Shown: positions 1 to 8,939, numbered from the stretch's first letter. The stretch: 54,677 nucleotides of DNA from Streptomyces sp. NRRL WC-3618 (GCF_001280005.1 NZ_LGDW01000451.1:1-54677), one strand, 5' to 3'. Made by a program: numbers and translations. The notes: generated by a model not told the origin, from the letters alone.

Positions 1-1
1 G

Positions 2-700
2 TCCGGGGGCGGGTCCGGGGGCGAGCGTACGGTGCGCTGCCGCTGGGTGATCGATGCCACCGGCCGCGCCGCCGCGATAGCGGTCCGGTGCGGGGCCCGG
101 CGGCGGGTCCGGGACCGGCTCACAGCCCTGTACGTACCCCTGGAAGCGGACCCGCTGGACACCGACCGCCGCTCCCTCGTCGAGTCAGACGAGGACGGCT
201 GGTGGTACACCGCCCCGCAGCCCTCCGGCGGGCGCCTGGTCGCCTACTTCACCGACACCGACCTGCCCGCCGCCACCCACACCGCGCGCCACTTCCACCG
301 ACGGATGTCGGCCACCCGCCACGTGTCCCGATGGGTCCACCGGGACGGGCCCCCGCCCACATCACCCACCGCACCCCGCCGGGCGGCCGCGCACACGGCG
401 CACCTGGACCGGGTGTACGGAGACGGCTGGACCGCCGCCGGGGACGCGGCCGTCGCCTTCGACCCGCTCTCCTCCCAGGGTGTGCTGACCGCCCTCTACA
501 CCGGGCTGAGCGCGGGCCTGGCCGTCGACGCCCACCTGAGTGGCGTTCCTGACGGCGCGGACTCGCCCCTCGCCGCCTACGCGGACCATGTCGCGGCCGC
601 ACGGAGCGCGTATCTGCGCGGCCACCGTGTCATCCACGCCCAGGAGGCCCGCTGGAGCGACCGCTCCTTCTGGGCGCGGCGCGTGGCCGACGTGCCCTGA
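2..700 (+). CDS. FAD-dependent oxidoreductase/halogenase-like protein, C-terminal part (partial)
   Basis: The frame is open from the window edge, so the gene starts upstream and only about 232 C-terminal residues are visible. The second FAD-binding motif of flavoprotein monooxygenases and tryptophan-halogenase-like enzymes is recognisable: GDAAVAFDPLSSQG followed by a Gly/Ala-rich helix, about 150 residues into the visible part. An upstream segment VIDATGR fits the DG/ATG motif of the same fold. The N-terminal Rossmann GxGxxG is outside the window, so substrate and class (halogenase, hydroxylase or LodB-like maturase) cannot be decided. It ends just before a strong hairpin and is separated from the NRPS/PKS genes by a broken IS, so it may not belong to the cluster. 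Confidence 0.75.
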   Translation, partial: SGGGSGGERTVRCRWVIDATGRAAAIAVRCGARRRVRDRLTALYVPLEADPLDTDRRSLVESDEDGWWYTAPQPSGGRLVAYFTDTDLPAATHTARHFHRRMSATRHVSRWVHRDGPPPTSPTAPRRAAAHTAHLDRVYGDGWTAAGDAAVAFDPLSSQGVLTALYTGLSAGLAVDAHLSGVPDGADSPLAAYADHVAAARSAYLRGHRVIHAQEARWSDRSFWARRVADVP

Positions 701-718
701 CAGCTCCGGCCGGTGCGA

Positions 719-757
719 CCTGAACTGCTCAGGCCGCATCGGCCTGAGCAGTTCAGG
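719..757. terminator. Perfect 17-bp inverted repeat, probable bidirectional terminator
   Basis: CCTGAACTGCTCAGGCC at 719-735 is repeated as its exact reverse complement at 741-757, leaving a five-base loop GCATC. It begins 18 bases after the stop codon of the oxidoreductase, the usual place for a transcription terminator. There is no T-run, as is common in actinobacteria. It is also the point at which the neighbouring minus-strand gene remnant ends. Confidence 0.6.
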
Positions 758-765
758 GGCAGGCT

Positions 766-978
766 TCCGGTGATCCGCCGCGTTGCCGAGAGTTGCGCAC
801 CTTCCGGCGCGGAGATCACGTCGTACGCCGGCGGCCTCTCGTAGCTTCCTCCGAACAGGACCGTGGCGCTGGCCTGCACGAACCGCCAGTAGAATCCGAG
901 GGCGTGCTCCTTGGGGTCGGAGCGGGCCACGATTCCGATGCGTTCCACATCCCGCCACTGAGCTTGTTCCGCTTTGAC
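766..978 (-). pseudogene. Remnant of a PH-like-domain protein, cut by the IS3-type element
   Basis: The minus-strand translation contains WRDVERIGIVARSDPKEHAL, closely resembling the C-terminal segment of the caspase-like protein at 45668-48145 (WGDMDRIGIVVGADREEHSL). The shared W-x-D-(x)2-R-I-G-I-V and EH-x-L pattern is that of the small PH-like domain used in predicted actinobacterial conflict proteins. The similarity starts abruptly at the edge of the IS3-type element and fades into the hairpin at 719-757. No start or stop in this frame fits a complete gene, so this is a two-ended remnant. Low-confidence boundaries. Confidence 0.5.
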
Positions 979-1560
979 GGACACCATTGGTGTGGTGGTC
1001 AGGCTGCGAGTGCGGTCTCGTATTCGGCTGGACTGCGGTAGCCGAGGTTGACCAGATCGGTCCGCAGGTGATCGGCCGTCGCCCAGCCGATCACCCGGCG
1101 GGAGGCGATGTCGATGACGGTGGCCAAATAGAGCCAGCCCTCCGCGGTCGGGACATAGGTGATGTCGCCGCACCAGCGAGTGTCGACGCCGACCAGGTCG
1201 GGACCGAACTGCCGCAGGACGAGGTCGGGCCGGGTGGCGGCGCGGGAATCGGGGACGGTGGTCAGGTGCCGTCGTCTGCGGTAGCGGCCCTCCAGGCCCG
1301 CCGCCCGCATCAGTCTGGCGACGCGGCGGCGTCCGCAGAGGGCACCCTCGCGTTTCAGCACGGCGTGGATGCGTGGAGCGCCGTAGGTGCCACGCGATCT
1401 GGCATGGACCTCGGCGATCTGCCCGGTCAGCTCCGCGTCACGAACGGCCCGCAGGCCGGGCTTGGCGGTGCGGCGGGCGTAGAAGGCGGTTCGGGAGACC
1501 TCCAGCAGTTCACACACGCGCTTGACGCCCCTGCGTCGCGCAGGGATTCAGGATCAAGCC
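976..1560 (-). mobile_element. Degenerate IS3-family element
   Basis: This stretch holds an IS3-type OrfB (999-1517) and a short piece of the preceding frame, but no recognisable OrfA with its helix-turn-helix. The left boundary is set by the sharp junction with the PH-like remnant; TGACGGACACCATTGGTG around 975-992 looks like the transposon end. The right end is not recognisable. The element cannot be autonomous. Confidence 0.6.
999..1517 (-). pseudogene. IS3-family transposase OrfB with internal deletion
   Basis: The 172-residue product has the OrfB N-terminal helical region (CELLEVSRTAFYARR), the HTH_21 segment (SRGTYGAPRIHAVL) and the first part of the rve integrase core, including the Asp residues in DITYVPT and LATVIDIASRRV. 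After HLRTDLV it jumps directly to LGYRSPAEYE, which in intact IS3 OrfB lies about 100 residues further on, past the catalytic Glu. The reading frame is kept across the deletion. The third residue of the DDE triad is therefore missing and the protein should be inactive. Confidence 0.8.
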
Positions 1561-1699
1561 GATCAGCTCGTCCGAGATACAGACGACAGCGACAGCACGC
1601 CACGTCGTCCCCCCTCGTCCACGTGCCCGGTCGCAACCACGCCGTCCCCGAAGAAGACGATCCGCTCCCAGTACCACCGCAAATAATCTCGAAGACCCG

Positions 1700-1960
1700 A
1701 TGATGCCCGCCCCGCACGGCAATTCCACGCGCCCAGCGCAGCAGCCCTACCGGATGACCTATGTCAAGCAAGTCGAGGGCGTCGGGACCAGGCTGACCCT
1801 GCTGTGGTTCCTCCAGCGCGATCCCCGCGAGAACTGGCGGGACCACTTCGCGGACCTGGACACGGGGGTGGCGGCTTCGGGGCTCGGCAGCGTGCGGTTC
1901 GTCGCGCCGTTCATACCGACGGTCCCCGAGACGGACCGCTACGTGGACGAGCTGCGGTGA
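1700..1960 (+). CDS. Small hypothetical protein or C-terminal fragment
   Basis: The 86-residue product reads like real protein from about residue 20 (YVKQVEGVGTRLTLLWFLQR) to the end, with an IPTVPETDRYVDEL tail; the N-terminal 20 residues are low-quality. I do not recognise the family. The frame stays open upstream toward the IS3-type remnant, so it may be the 3' end of a gene cut by that element. It converges on the NRPS at 1972, with 11 bases between stop codons. No convincing ribosome binding site precedes either ATG (1700, 1703). Confidence 0.35.
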   Translation: MMPAPHGNSTRPAQQPYRMTYVKQVEGVGTRLTLLWFLQRDPRENWRDHFADLDTGVAASGLGSVRFVAPFIPTVPETDRYVDELR

Positions 1961-1971
1961 GCAGAACGAGA

Positions 1972-4900
1972 TCATTGCCGCGCTCGCCGGCGACGTTCGG
2001 CCGCGGCATTTCGCGTACGAGGTCCGGTGAGCCGTCCGCCGGAGGAATGACGCTCCATTTCGGGTTGGAGAGCCTGAGCGAGTGAGGAGATCGTCGGGTA
2101 GGTGAAGAAGGAGGTCAGCGGGATGTCGATGCCACACCGGTCGCGCAACTGCTGGCGTATCCGCACGATGAGCAGTGAGGTGGTGCCGGCGTCGAAGATG
2201 TTCTCCGTGACACCGACCCGAGAGACACCCAGCACTTCGCACCAGATCTCGTGCAGGAGATTCTGAACAGGCCCGCTCGGCAGGGAGTGATCCGTACTTG
2301 AGACCTGCTGCTGGGCGATGGCCTTCAGGGCGTTCCGATCAGTCTTTCCGTTCGGGGTCAGCGGCAGTGCCGGCAAGGTCAGAACCCGGTTCGGCACCAT
2401 GTACTCGGGCAGCCTCTGCCGCAGGAAGGCCCGAGCGCTGTGTTTCAACAACCGCAGCAGTGCACCCTGCCGAGGGTCGTTGCTGACGGGCCCGTCGAGC
2501 GTCGGCCGCTCGTGGACGAAGTGTCCGTCCCACTGACCGCGACGAGTGAAGACCGTTCGGATCCGTCCTTGCTCAGGCAGGCGGGAGGACCAGGCATGGT
2601 GGGTCTCCCAGCCGTGCCGGGCCGCGACCTCGTCGAGTTCCTCCGGCGAACACGCTGAGCGGGACGCCGTCTCGTCATCCGTCATGAGGTTGACGAAGCG
2701 GGTGACGCGCGCATTCGGGATGCCGTCGACGACGACCGCGACCGAGCTCGACGCCCCGAGCAGTCCGTCCAGGCCGACGAGGTCGCAGACCTGCTCCCAG
2801 TCGTGGTGCTCACGGGGATACGGCTGCTTTGGCACCTCCCCACTGATCCGGAGCAGGACGTCGTAGCGGAAGCGGGTCATTTCGTTGTCGAACCCCGCTG
2901 CCTTGAGCGACACCTGAATCCCGGTCACCGCCGGGAGAGTGTCCTGCAGCTCCGTAAAATACCCGGGGTCGATGAGAAGTTCGTCTTCTTCCAGTGCGTG
3001 CCGTGCGGCGAGGGCGCGCAGTTCCTCGGCTCCTATCCGGTCGTCCGTCTCCAGCACACCGGCGTGGAACGCCTCTGCCAGCTTCAGGCTCCTCAGGTCT
3101 CCGACGAAAATGTAGCCGCCGGGAACGACGATCCTGCTCGCCGCGGCGAGGACCTCCGCGAGATAGTCCGGTCCGGGGAAGTACTGGGCGACGGAGTTGA
3201 TCACCACGCAATCGAAGAGCTCGCCGTCGGCGACGTCCCCGATCTCCGTGGCGGCGACCGTGGCCAGCCGCACCCGGTCGGTGAGCCCCCTCCGGGCGAC
3301 CGCGTCCTTCACCTGGTCGATGGCCTTCGCGGAGAAGTCGATCCCCAGGTAGCGGTCCGCCCCGGGAGCCAGGCGGAGCAGCAACAGCCCGGTGCCGCAG
3401 CCGATCTCCGCGAAGGTGCGAGCGCCCGTCCCGGTGATGCGGTCGACGGTCCGCGTCACCCAGTCCAGCATGTCCGTCCTGGGCAGTGGCTGTTTCGAGT
3501 AGCTGTCCCGCCAGCCCTTCAGGTCGAAGTCGTCCTCTTCGCCAGGTTCGCCTTCGGCATAGGTGTTCTCCCAGATGGTGCGCCAGTCCTCTGTAGTGTC
3601 GTCCGCCTTCTCCGCCACCTTCTGCGGCGTCACCACGGTGACCATCTGGTCCTCTCCCCCGGAGGTCGTCACGGCCAGCGTGCAGGCGTCGCGGACGCCG
3701 GGGCAGGCTCGGGCCACGGCGTCGACCTCCCCGGGTTCCACGCGGTGGCCGCGGATCTTCACCTGGTCGTCGAGGCGCCCGAGATACTCGAGATCGCCAT
3801 CCGTCCGCCACCTGACGAGGTCTCCGGTGCGGTAGACGCGTATCCCTTCGACATCGACGAACCGCTGCGCGGTCAGATCAGGGCGGCCGAGGTAGCCCAG
3901 TGCCAGCCCCGCACCGCCGATACACAACTCGCCAGGTACTCCCGTGGGGGCCTGACGACCGGCAGCGTCGAGGACGAACAGGCGGGTGTTCGCAAGGGGG
4001 CGCCCGATTCCGGTCACGGTGTCGAAACGCCCCAACACTGCGCGTGTCGACCATATGGTGGTCTCGGTCGGCCCATAGAGGTTGTGCACCTCGGGCCCCA
4101 TCGCGGTCAGTGTCCGGGCGAGCGAGTGCGGCAGGTGCTCTCCGCCGCTCCATATCTGCCGCAGGGCGGGCGGCGCGACGCGGTGGGACGATGTGTAGAG
4201 CTTCCAGGTCGCGGGGGTAGCCTGCACCACCGTGATCTCCTCGTCGGAGAGCAGCTTCTGCAACCGGTCGGGGTCGCCCCCGATACCCGGCGGCCCGATC
4301 ATCAGCGTCCCGCCGGTCAGCAGCGGGAGCCAGAGTTCCAGTCCCGCGATGTCGAAAGACAGGGATGTCAGGGCGAGCATCCGATCGCCCGGGCCGAACC
4401 CGGATTCGGACACGAAGTCGTCCAGAAGGTTCCCGAGACTCTGGTGACCGACCATCACCCCCTTGGGACGACCGGTCGAGCCCGAGGTGTAGATCACGTA
4501 AGCCGGGCGGTCGCCGCACGGCTCGGGGGACGGCTGTCGGCGTGGGAGGAGTGACGTGAGGTCGTCCAGCAGCAGAACTTCAGTGCCGGCGGGGACGGGG
4601 ATACGGTCCGCGAGGTCGCGCACGCTCAGCAGAACCCGGATACCGGCGTCCTGCGACATGTGTTCCAGCCGGGCAGTTGGGTACGTCGGGTCGAGGGGCA
4701 CGTAGGCCCCTCCCGCGGTCCAGACGCCGAGCAGGCCCGCCGGCAGGTCGCGGCCGCGCGGGAGAGCCACACCGACCAGGTCCCCGTTCCGCAGCCCACG
4801 TGCCGTCAGCGCCGCGCCGATCGCCTCTGCCCGCTCGATGAACTGCGCGTAGGTGTAGATGCCATCGGACGCCTTCACCGCAACGGCATCCGGTCGGTCG

Positions 4901-6309
4901 TGCGCGGTCGCGGACAGTCTGACGGAGAGCGCGCGGGGATCGACCGGACGCGTGGGTCCCGTGCCCAGGGCGGCGAGTACGGCCCGCTCCTTGGCGTCCG
5001 CCAAATCGATGTCTTCGACGCGGACATCCGGTCCTTCGGCGACGACCTCCCACAGCCGCCGCAGATGGCGGAGGAACCGCTCCGCCGTGTCCGGGGCGAA
5101 GAGGTCAGTCGAATACCGGAGCCGGCAGTCGAGACCGTCGTCGTGCGGAGTGACCTCGAGTACCAGGTGGAACGGTGAGGTTCCCGTCTGGCTCTCGATC
5201 AGTTCCAGTTCGGCGTCCGGCAGTCCACCTCGAAGAACGGGTTCGTCGCGGAATGCCACCATCACCTGGACCAGCGGGTTATGGGACAGGCTGCGCTCAG
5301 GCGCAACACCGTCGAGAATCTCCTCGAACGGGATGTTCTGCGACTCGGCTCTCCGGTACACGTCCCGCACACGCTCGAGGTACGCGGCGAAGGACGGAGC
5401 GCCGGTCATGTCCGTCGGGATCACGAGGGTGTTCGCGAAGGGGCCGACCAGCAGTTCGGTGCCGGCCGACGCGCGGTTGGTCACCGGGGTCGCCACCAGT
5501 ATCCGTGACTGCCGTGACCAGATACTCAGTACTGCCGAGAACGAGGCCAGAACCATCGTCCGGAGGGTTGTACCGTGCGCTCGCACGACCTTCTCGAGCC
5601 GGCGAACCAGCGATGACGGGACGCGGCAGGACAAAGACGCCTCCGCGAAGGTCTGCACGGCTGGCCGAGGGCGGTCGGCCGGGAGATCGAGCACTGTGGG
5701 GAAGCCCGAGAGTTCGCGCAACTTACCCGCTCGCCGTTCCCTGGCCCGCGGCGTGTTCACCCCCTCACGCTGCCGTCTCGCGAAGTCGACGTAGCGTGTC
5801 GGCGGCAACTCGGGTAGATCCGGGACACCGCCCAGCCTGCTCTTCCGGTAGAGCTCCGCGACCTCGCTCAGAAAGATGTCCAGAGATCGAGCGTCGGTCA
5901 CGACGTGATGCATCACGACCGCAAGGATTCCGGTGCCCCTGCCGCCCTGCACGAGCCCTACCCGCACCAACGGGGCGTCGGTCAGATCGAATGGCTCCCG
6001 GACGAATTCCTCGGCCTTGGCGAAGACCCCTAGCTCATCGGCCGCGTCGAGTTTCTGCACGGTGATCCGCGCCTCATCAAGGACTTCCTGTACGAGAGCA
6101 TCCCCCAGGATGCCGAAGCGGGTCCGCAGGACCTCGTGCCGTGCGACAACGCCGTTGACCGCGTGCTCGAGAGTCGGCACGTCCAACTCGCCGTGTACGA
6201 CGAACTGCGCGCTCAGGTTGTTCCGGGAGGTCCCGGGCAGCAGCTGTTCGGTGAACCAGAGCCGCTGCTGCGCCAGCGAGGTCGGGTTTGCGCCCGCGCC
6301 GAACGTCAT
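1972..6309 (-). CDS. NRPS module C-A(N-methyltransferase)-T, predicted glycine to sarcosine
   Basis: A 1445-residue single module. Condensation domain at residues 1-430 with HHVVTDARS near 130; adenylation domain from about 450, with YTSGSTGRPKGV near 610 and a core split by an N-methyltransferase insert (about 900-1230; SAM motif EIGCGTG near 966); A10 PNGKTDR near 1320; carrier domain at the C-terminus with Ser in DAGTTSLL near 1378. By-eye specificity residues read D-I-L-Q-W-G-L-I-W, close to the known glycine code DILQLGLIWK, so it likely adds N-methylglycine. The carrier has AGTTS where LGGHS is usual, but the serine is kept. There is no thioesterase. The ATG shares its A with the TGA of the upstream PKS gene (TGATG), indicating translational coupling. 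Confidence 0.93.
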   Translation of the reverse strand: MTFGAGANPTSLAQQRLWFTEQLLPGTSRNNLSAQFVVHGELDVPTLEHAVNGVVARHEVLRTRFGILGDALVQEVLDEARITVQKLDAADELGVFAKAEEFVREPFDLTDAPLVRVGLVQGGRGTGILAVVMHHVVTDARSLDIFLSEVAELYRKSRLGGVPDLPELPPTRYVDFARRQREGVNTPRARERRAGKLRELSGFPTVLDLPADRPRPAVQTFAEASLSCRVPSSLVRRLEKVVRAHGTTLRTMVLASFSAVLSIWSRQSRILVATPVTNRASAGTELLVGPFANTLVIPTDMTGAPSFAAYLERVRDVYRRAESQNIPFEEILDGVAPERSLSHNPLVQVMVAFRDEPVLRGGLPDAELELIESQTGTSPFHLVLEVTPHDDGLDCRLRYSTDLFAPDTAERFLRHLRRLWEVVAEGPDVRVEDIDLADAKERAVLAALGTGPTRPVDPRALSVRLSATAHDRPDAVAVKASDGIYTYAQFIERAEAIGAALTARGLRNGDLVGVALPRGRDLPAGLLGVWTAGGAYVPLDPTYPTARLEHMSQDAGIRVLLSVRDLADRIPVPAGTEVLLLDDLTSLLPRRQPSPEPCGDRPAYVIYTSGSTGRPKGVMVGHQSLGNLLDDFVSESGFGPGDRMLALTSLSFDIAGLELWLPLLTGGTLMIGPPGIGGDPDRLQKLLSDEEITVVQATPATWKLYTSSHRVAPPALRQIWSGGEHLPHSLARTLTAMGPEVHNLYGPTETTIWSTRAVLGRFDTVTGIGRPLANTRLFVLDAAGRQAPTGVPGELCIGGAGLALGYLGRPDLTAQRFVDVEGIRVYRTGDLVRWRTDGDLEYLGRLDDQVKIRGHRVEPGEVDAVARACPGVRDACTLAVTTSGGEDQMVTVVTPQKVAEKADDTTEDWRTIWENTYAEGEPGEEDDFDLKGWRDSYSKQPLPRTDMLDWVTRTVDRITGTGARTFAEIGCGTGLLLLRLAPGADRYLGIDFSAKAIDQVKDAVARRGLTDRVRLATVAATEIGDVADGELFDCVVINSVAQYFPGPDYLAEVLAAASRIVVPGGYIFVGDLRSLKLAEAFHAGVLETDDRIGAEELRALAARHALEEDELLIDPGYFTELQDTLPAVTGIQVSLKAAGFDNEMTRFRYDVLLRISGEVPKQPYPREHHDWEQVCDLVGLDGLLGASSSVAVVVDGIPNARVTRFVNLMTDDETASRSACSPEELDEVAARHGWETHHAWSSRLPEQGRIRTVFTRRGQWDGHFVHERPTLDGPVSNDPRQGALLRLLKHSARAFLRQRLPEYMVPNRVLTLPALPLTPNGKTDRNALKAIAQQQVSSTDHSLPSGPVQNLLHEIWCEVLGVSRVGVTENIFDAGTTSLLIVRIRQQLRDRCGIDIPLTSFFTYPTISSLAQALQPEMERHSSGGRLTGPRTRNAAAERRRRARQ

Positions 6310-8780
6310 CAGTCGACCTGCTTTCCCGACAGTTCCGCCGGGTCGATCCCGGGGCAATGCTCCAGCAGTGAAGGATGTACATAGGGGATCCGCTCGAAGG
6401 CCCGCGGTGCCATGTCGACGCGGAGCGCGTGATCGCGCTCGGCATAGGCCTGCCAGTCGATCCGCACGCCACGTTCCCAGAGGGCTCCGACAGCCCGGAG
6501 CAGCGAGCACCAGCCGTCCGGGGCTTCTTCATCGGACACCAGGGTCAGGACGGCGTCTTCAGCCACTCCCCGGAGCCGGGCCGTCTCCCGCGGATCCGTT
6601 CCGCCGGCCAGCTGGAGATACACGGCCTCGGGATGCTGCGACACCACCGCGCGCAGGGCCTCGTCGAACGGAACCTGCTCACGCAGTTGCGCTCCCCAGT
6701 ACCCGGGATCCCATGCCTCCTCACTTGTCAGCCAGGCTCCTGTGACGCAGGAGAGGGTCGGCGTCGTGGGCGAGTTCAGCCGAACCTCACGCATCCGCCG
6801 GGTGAAGAGGGCGGCGGCCTCGGCGCGTTCCGGAAGATCTGACATGGCCTGGCTGCGCCAGCACACCGCCCGCGCTGCGTCCTCGCCCGAGAGGACACCG
6901 CTCAGCTGCGCGGCGGTCAGTTCGCCCACGCCGTGTCCCACCAGCAGGTCCGGTTCAACTCCCAGCGCGCCGAGGAACGCATGCTGTCCGACGCCGAGCA
7001 GGTGGAGTACCGGCTGAGAAACGTTCGTCGCGGTCAGGCACCTGCCGTGGAGGAACGCGTCGCGCACGGCCGCGAAGGTCTCGGGAGCCAGCGTGTGTTC
7101 CATCGCCGCGAGACCGTCGTCCACGGCGGATCGGAAGGCGGGCTCCGCCTTGTAGAGCGCGAGCGCCGCCTCAGGCACCCCGGCCTCCTCACCGGGGAGG
7201 GCGAGGACGAGTGCTGGCGGAACTTCGGGAGGAGTGCGGAACTGCCCCGGCTTTGGCCACCGCTCGCCGGTCGGGCTGTCGTCGACGGGGATGACCGCAG
7301 CCGCGCGTGTGGTGAGCTCCGGGCGACCGGTGCGGAGCGTGTGGCCGATGTCCTGCCGAGCCTCGGCCGATGCTCCGTCCACGGCCGCACGCACCGCGTC
7401 GACGGCTTCGGTGAGCCGTTCGGGATCGTCCGCGGACAGCGGCAGCAGTTGCCAGGACCGCCCCTTGCGAGAGGCGAGCTGCATCTCAGGCTCGGCGTCT
7501 CCGATGATGACCTGCGCGTTTGTCCCGCCCAGTCCGAACGAACTGACCGCCGCATAGCGGCCCCGGTCCGAGCGCCGCCAGGCGATCGGCGTGTCCGCCA
7601 GTGTGAACGGCGTACCCCGCAGGTCGGTTGGCGAGGCTCCCTCCACCAGCGGCGCGTTGGGGGGAATGCGGCCATGGCGCAGGGCAAGAAGGCAACCGAT
7701 GACGCTTGCCGCGCCGGCGGCCGCGGTGAGGTTTCCGATGTTCGCCTTGACGGAGTGGAGCCGGCAGTCGCCGACGCCGGCTCCGGTGGATCGAAATGCC
7801 CGGGTCGCGGCATCAATCTCCAGCGCGTCCCCGATGCCGGTGCCCGCACCGTGCCCTTCGAGCAGGCCGATGCTGGTGGACCTCAACTCGGCGACGTCGA
7901 GGGCTTCTTCGATCAGTTCGGTCTGGCCGGCGACCCCTGGCGCCGTGAAGCCCGCGCGCTCTCGGCCATCGTTGTTGACCGCGGTGCCAGCGATGACGCC
8001 GAGGATCGGGTTACGGGCGGCCAACGCCACATCCAACCGGCGCAGGAAGAGGGCGGCAACACCGTTGCCGTCCACCGTGCCGTCGGCCGAGGCCATGTAG
8101 GGCTCGCACCGACCTCGCGGTGAGTAGATGCCGCCCTCGGTGAACGTGTAGCCCGCGTCCCGTACGTCCAGGGCGACACCCCCCGCCAGTGCCGAATCGC
8201 ACTCACCTGCGAGGATCGCCTGGCAGGCGAGATGCACTGCGACCCCCGAGGACGAGCAGGCGGTCAGCACGGTCACCGAAGGACCAGTGAGACCATAGGC
8301 GTAGGAAATTCTGGTGGACATGTAGTCGGGCTCGGTCCCCACGGCAAGCCCGGACAGATCCACATCTCCGCCTGCCGAGGTTGAGCAGTATTCGATCTGC
8401 GCACCGTAGCCACTCGTTCGGGCTCCGAGGAACACCCCGACACGATCCGGCAGCGAACCGATGAAGCATCCCGAGCTTTCGACCGCCCGGTAGCAGGCTT
8501 CGAGCATGACCCGGTGCTGCGGGTCGGTCAGTTCCGCTTCGGACCGGCTGAAACCGAATGCTTCGAGGTCGAATCCGAGGTAGTCCTCCATGGAATACGC
8601 AACGGGCACATATGCCGGATCCTTGTATCTGTGGACTGGTATCCTGCGGCGCACCAATTCCGCATGGTCTATTTCGCGTCGACCGGACCGTCCCGTGCTC
8701 ATGAGCCGCCAAAAGTCCGCCGCGCTCCGCACGCCGGCCGCGCGAATCGACATCCCCACCACGGCAACACGAACAGTCAT
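6309..8780 (-). CDS. Non-canonical PKS: KS with His-to-Asn change plus degenerate AT, no ACP
   Basis: An 823-residue protein. The ketosynthase (1-430) keeps the nucleophile in TACSSS (near 172) and the first His in EGHGAGTG (near 308), but the second catalytic His is Asn: KANIGNL (near 349) instead of KxNIGH. The following acyltransferase-like region (500-780) has GHGVGE (near 611) instead of GHSxGE, so the nucleophilic Ser is absent, and it lacks the middle part with the specificity motif. No carrier domain follows. The KS may transfer, condense without decarboxylation, or act as a gatekeeper; extender loading cannot occur here. ATG at 8780 is preceded by GAGGTGG. Transcription probably starts in the divergent region that carries an operator palindrome. 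Confidence 0.88.
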   Translation of the reverse strand: MTVRVAVVGMSIRAAGVRSAADFWRLMSTGRSGRREIDHAELVRRRIPVHRYKDPAYVPVAYSMEDYLGFDLEAFGFSRSEAELTDPQHRVMLEACYRAVESSGCFIGSLPDRVGVFLGARTSGYGAQIEYCSTSAGGDVDLSGLAVGTEPDYMSTRISYAYGLTGPSVTVLTACSSSGVAVHLACQAILAGECDSALAGGVALDVRDAGYTFTEGGIYSPRGRCEPYMASADGTVDGNGVAALFLRRLDVALAARNPILGVIAGTAVNNDGRERAGFTAPGVAGQTELIEEALDVAELRSTSIGLLEGHGAGTGIGDALEIDAATRAFRSTGAGVGDCRLHSVKANIGNLTAAAGAASVIGCLLALRHGRIPPNAPLVEGASPTDLRGTPFTLADTPIAWRRSDRGRYAAVSSFGLGGTNAQVIIGDAEPEMQLASRKGRSWQLLPLSADDPERLTEAVDAVRAAVDGASAEARQDIGHTLRTGRPELTTRAAAVIPVDDSPTGERWPKPGQFRTPPEVPPALVLALPGEEAGVPEAALALYKAEPAFRSAVDDGLAAMEHTLAPETFAAVRDAFLHGRCLTATNVSQPVLHLLGVGQHAFLGALGVEPDLLVGHGVGELTAAQLSGVLSGEDAARAVCWRSQAMSDLPERAEAAALFTRRMREVRLNSPTTPTLSCVTGAWLTSEEAWDPGYWGAQLREQVPFDEALRAVVSQHPEAVYLQLAGGTDPRETARLRGVAEDAVLTLVSDEEAPDGWCSLLRAVGALWERGVRIDWQAYAERDHALRVDMAPRAFERIPYVHPSLLEHCPGIDPAELSGKQVD

Positions 8781-8853
8781 TATCCGGACCACCTCGCCTA
8801 TTGCGTCGACCGGCCGCCCTTCGGGACGACCACGTGTCCAGCGTGCGATCAAC

Positions 8854-8875
8854 CTTGTCTCGCCAGCGAGACAAG
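8854..8875. promoter_or_regulatory. Operator palindrome in the divergent PKS/MbtH promoter region
   Basis: CTTGTCTCGC and its exact reverse complement GCGAGACAAG flank a central CA. The site lies 74 bases upstream of the leftward PKS start (8780) and 65 bases upstream of the rightward MbtH start (8940). The same core recurs at 21487, 21529 and 42545, always between divergent biosynthetic genes. It is probably the binding site of the LmbU-like regulator at 10839-11555. Confidence 0.8.
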
Positions 8876-8939
8876 CACAATAATCAGGCCGGTGAAGCGT
8901 GCTGGTCGTGGCTGGCATGCCCGCGAGAAAGGGGAGCCC

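Noticed and set aside
1..26. Direct repeat of GTCCGGGGGCG at the window start
   Set aside because: It reads as a Gly/Ser-rich stretch in the oxidoreductase frame and is too short to interpret at a window edge.
2803..4554. Plus-strand open frame of about 580 codons inside the first NRPS
   Set aside because: No domain similarity; it lies antisense to the adenylation and methyltransferase domains.
8514..8939. Upstream in-frame extension of the MbtH gene
   Set aside because: It would read through the operator palindrome and promoter region, and MbtH proteins begin close to the chosen GTG.
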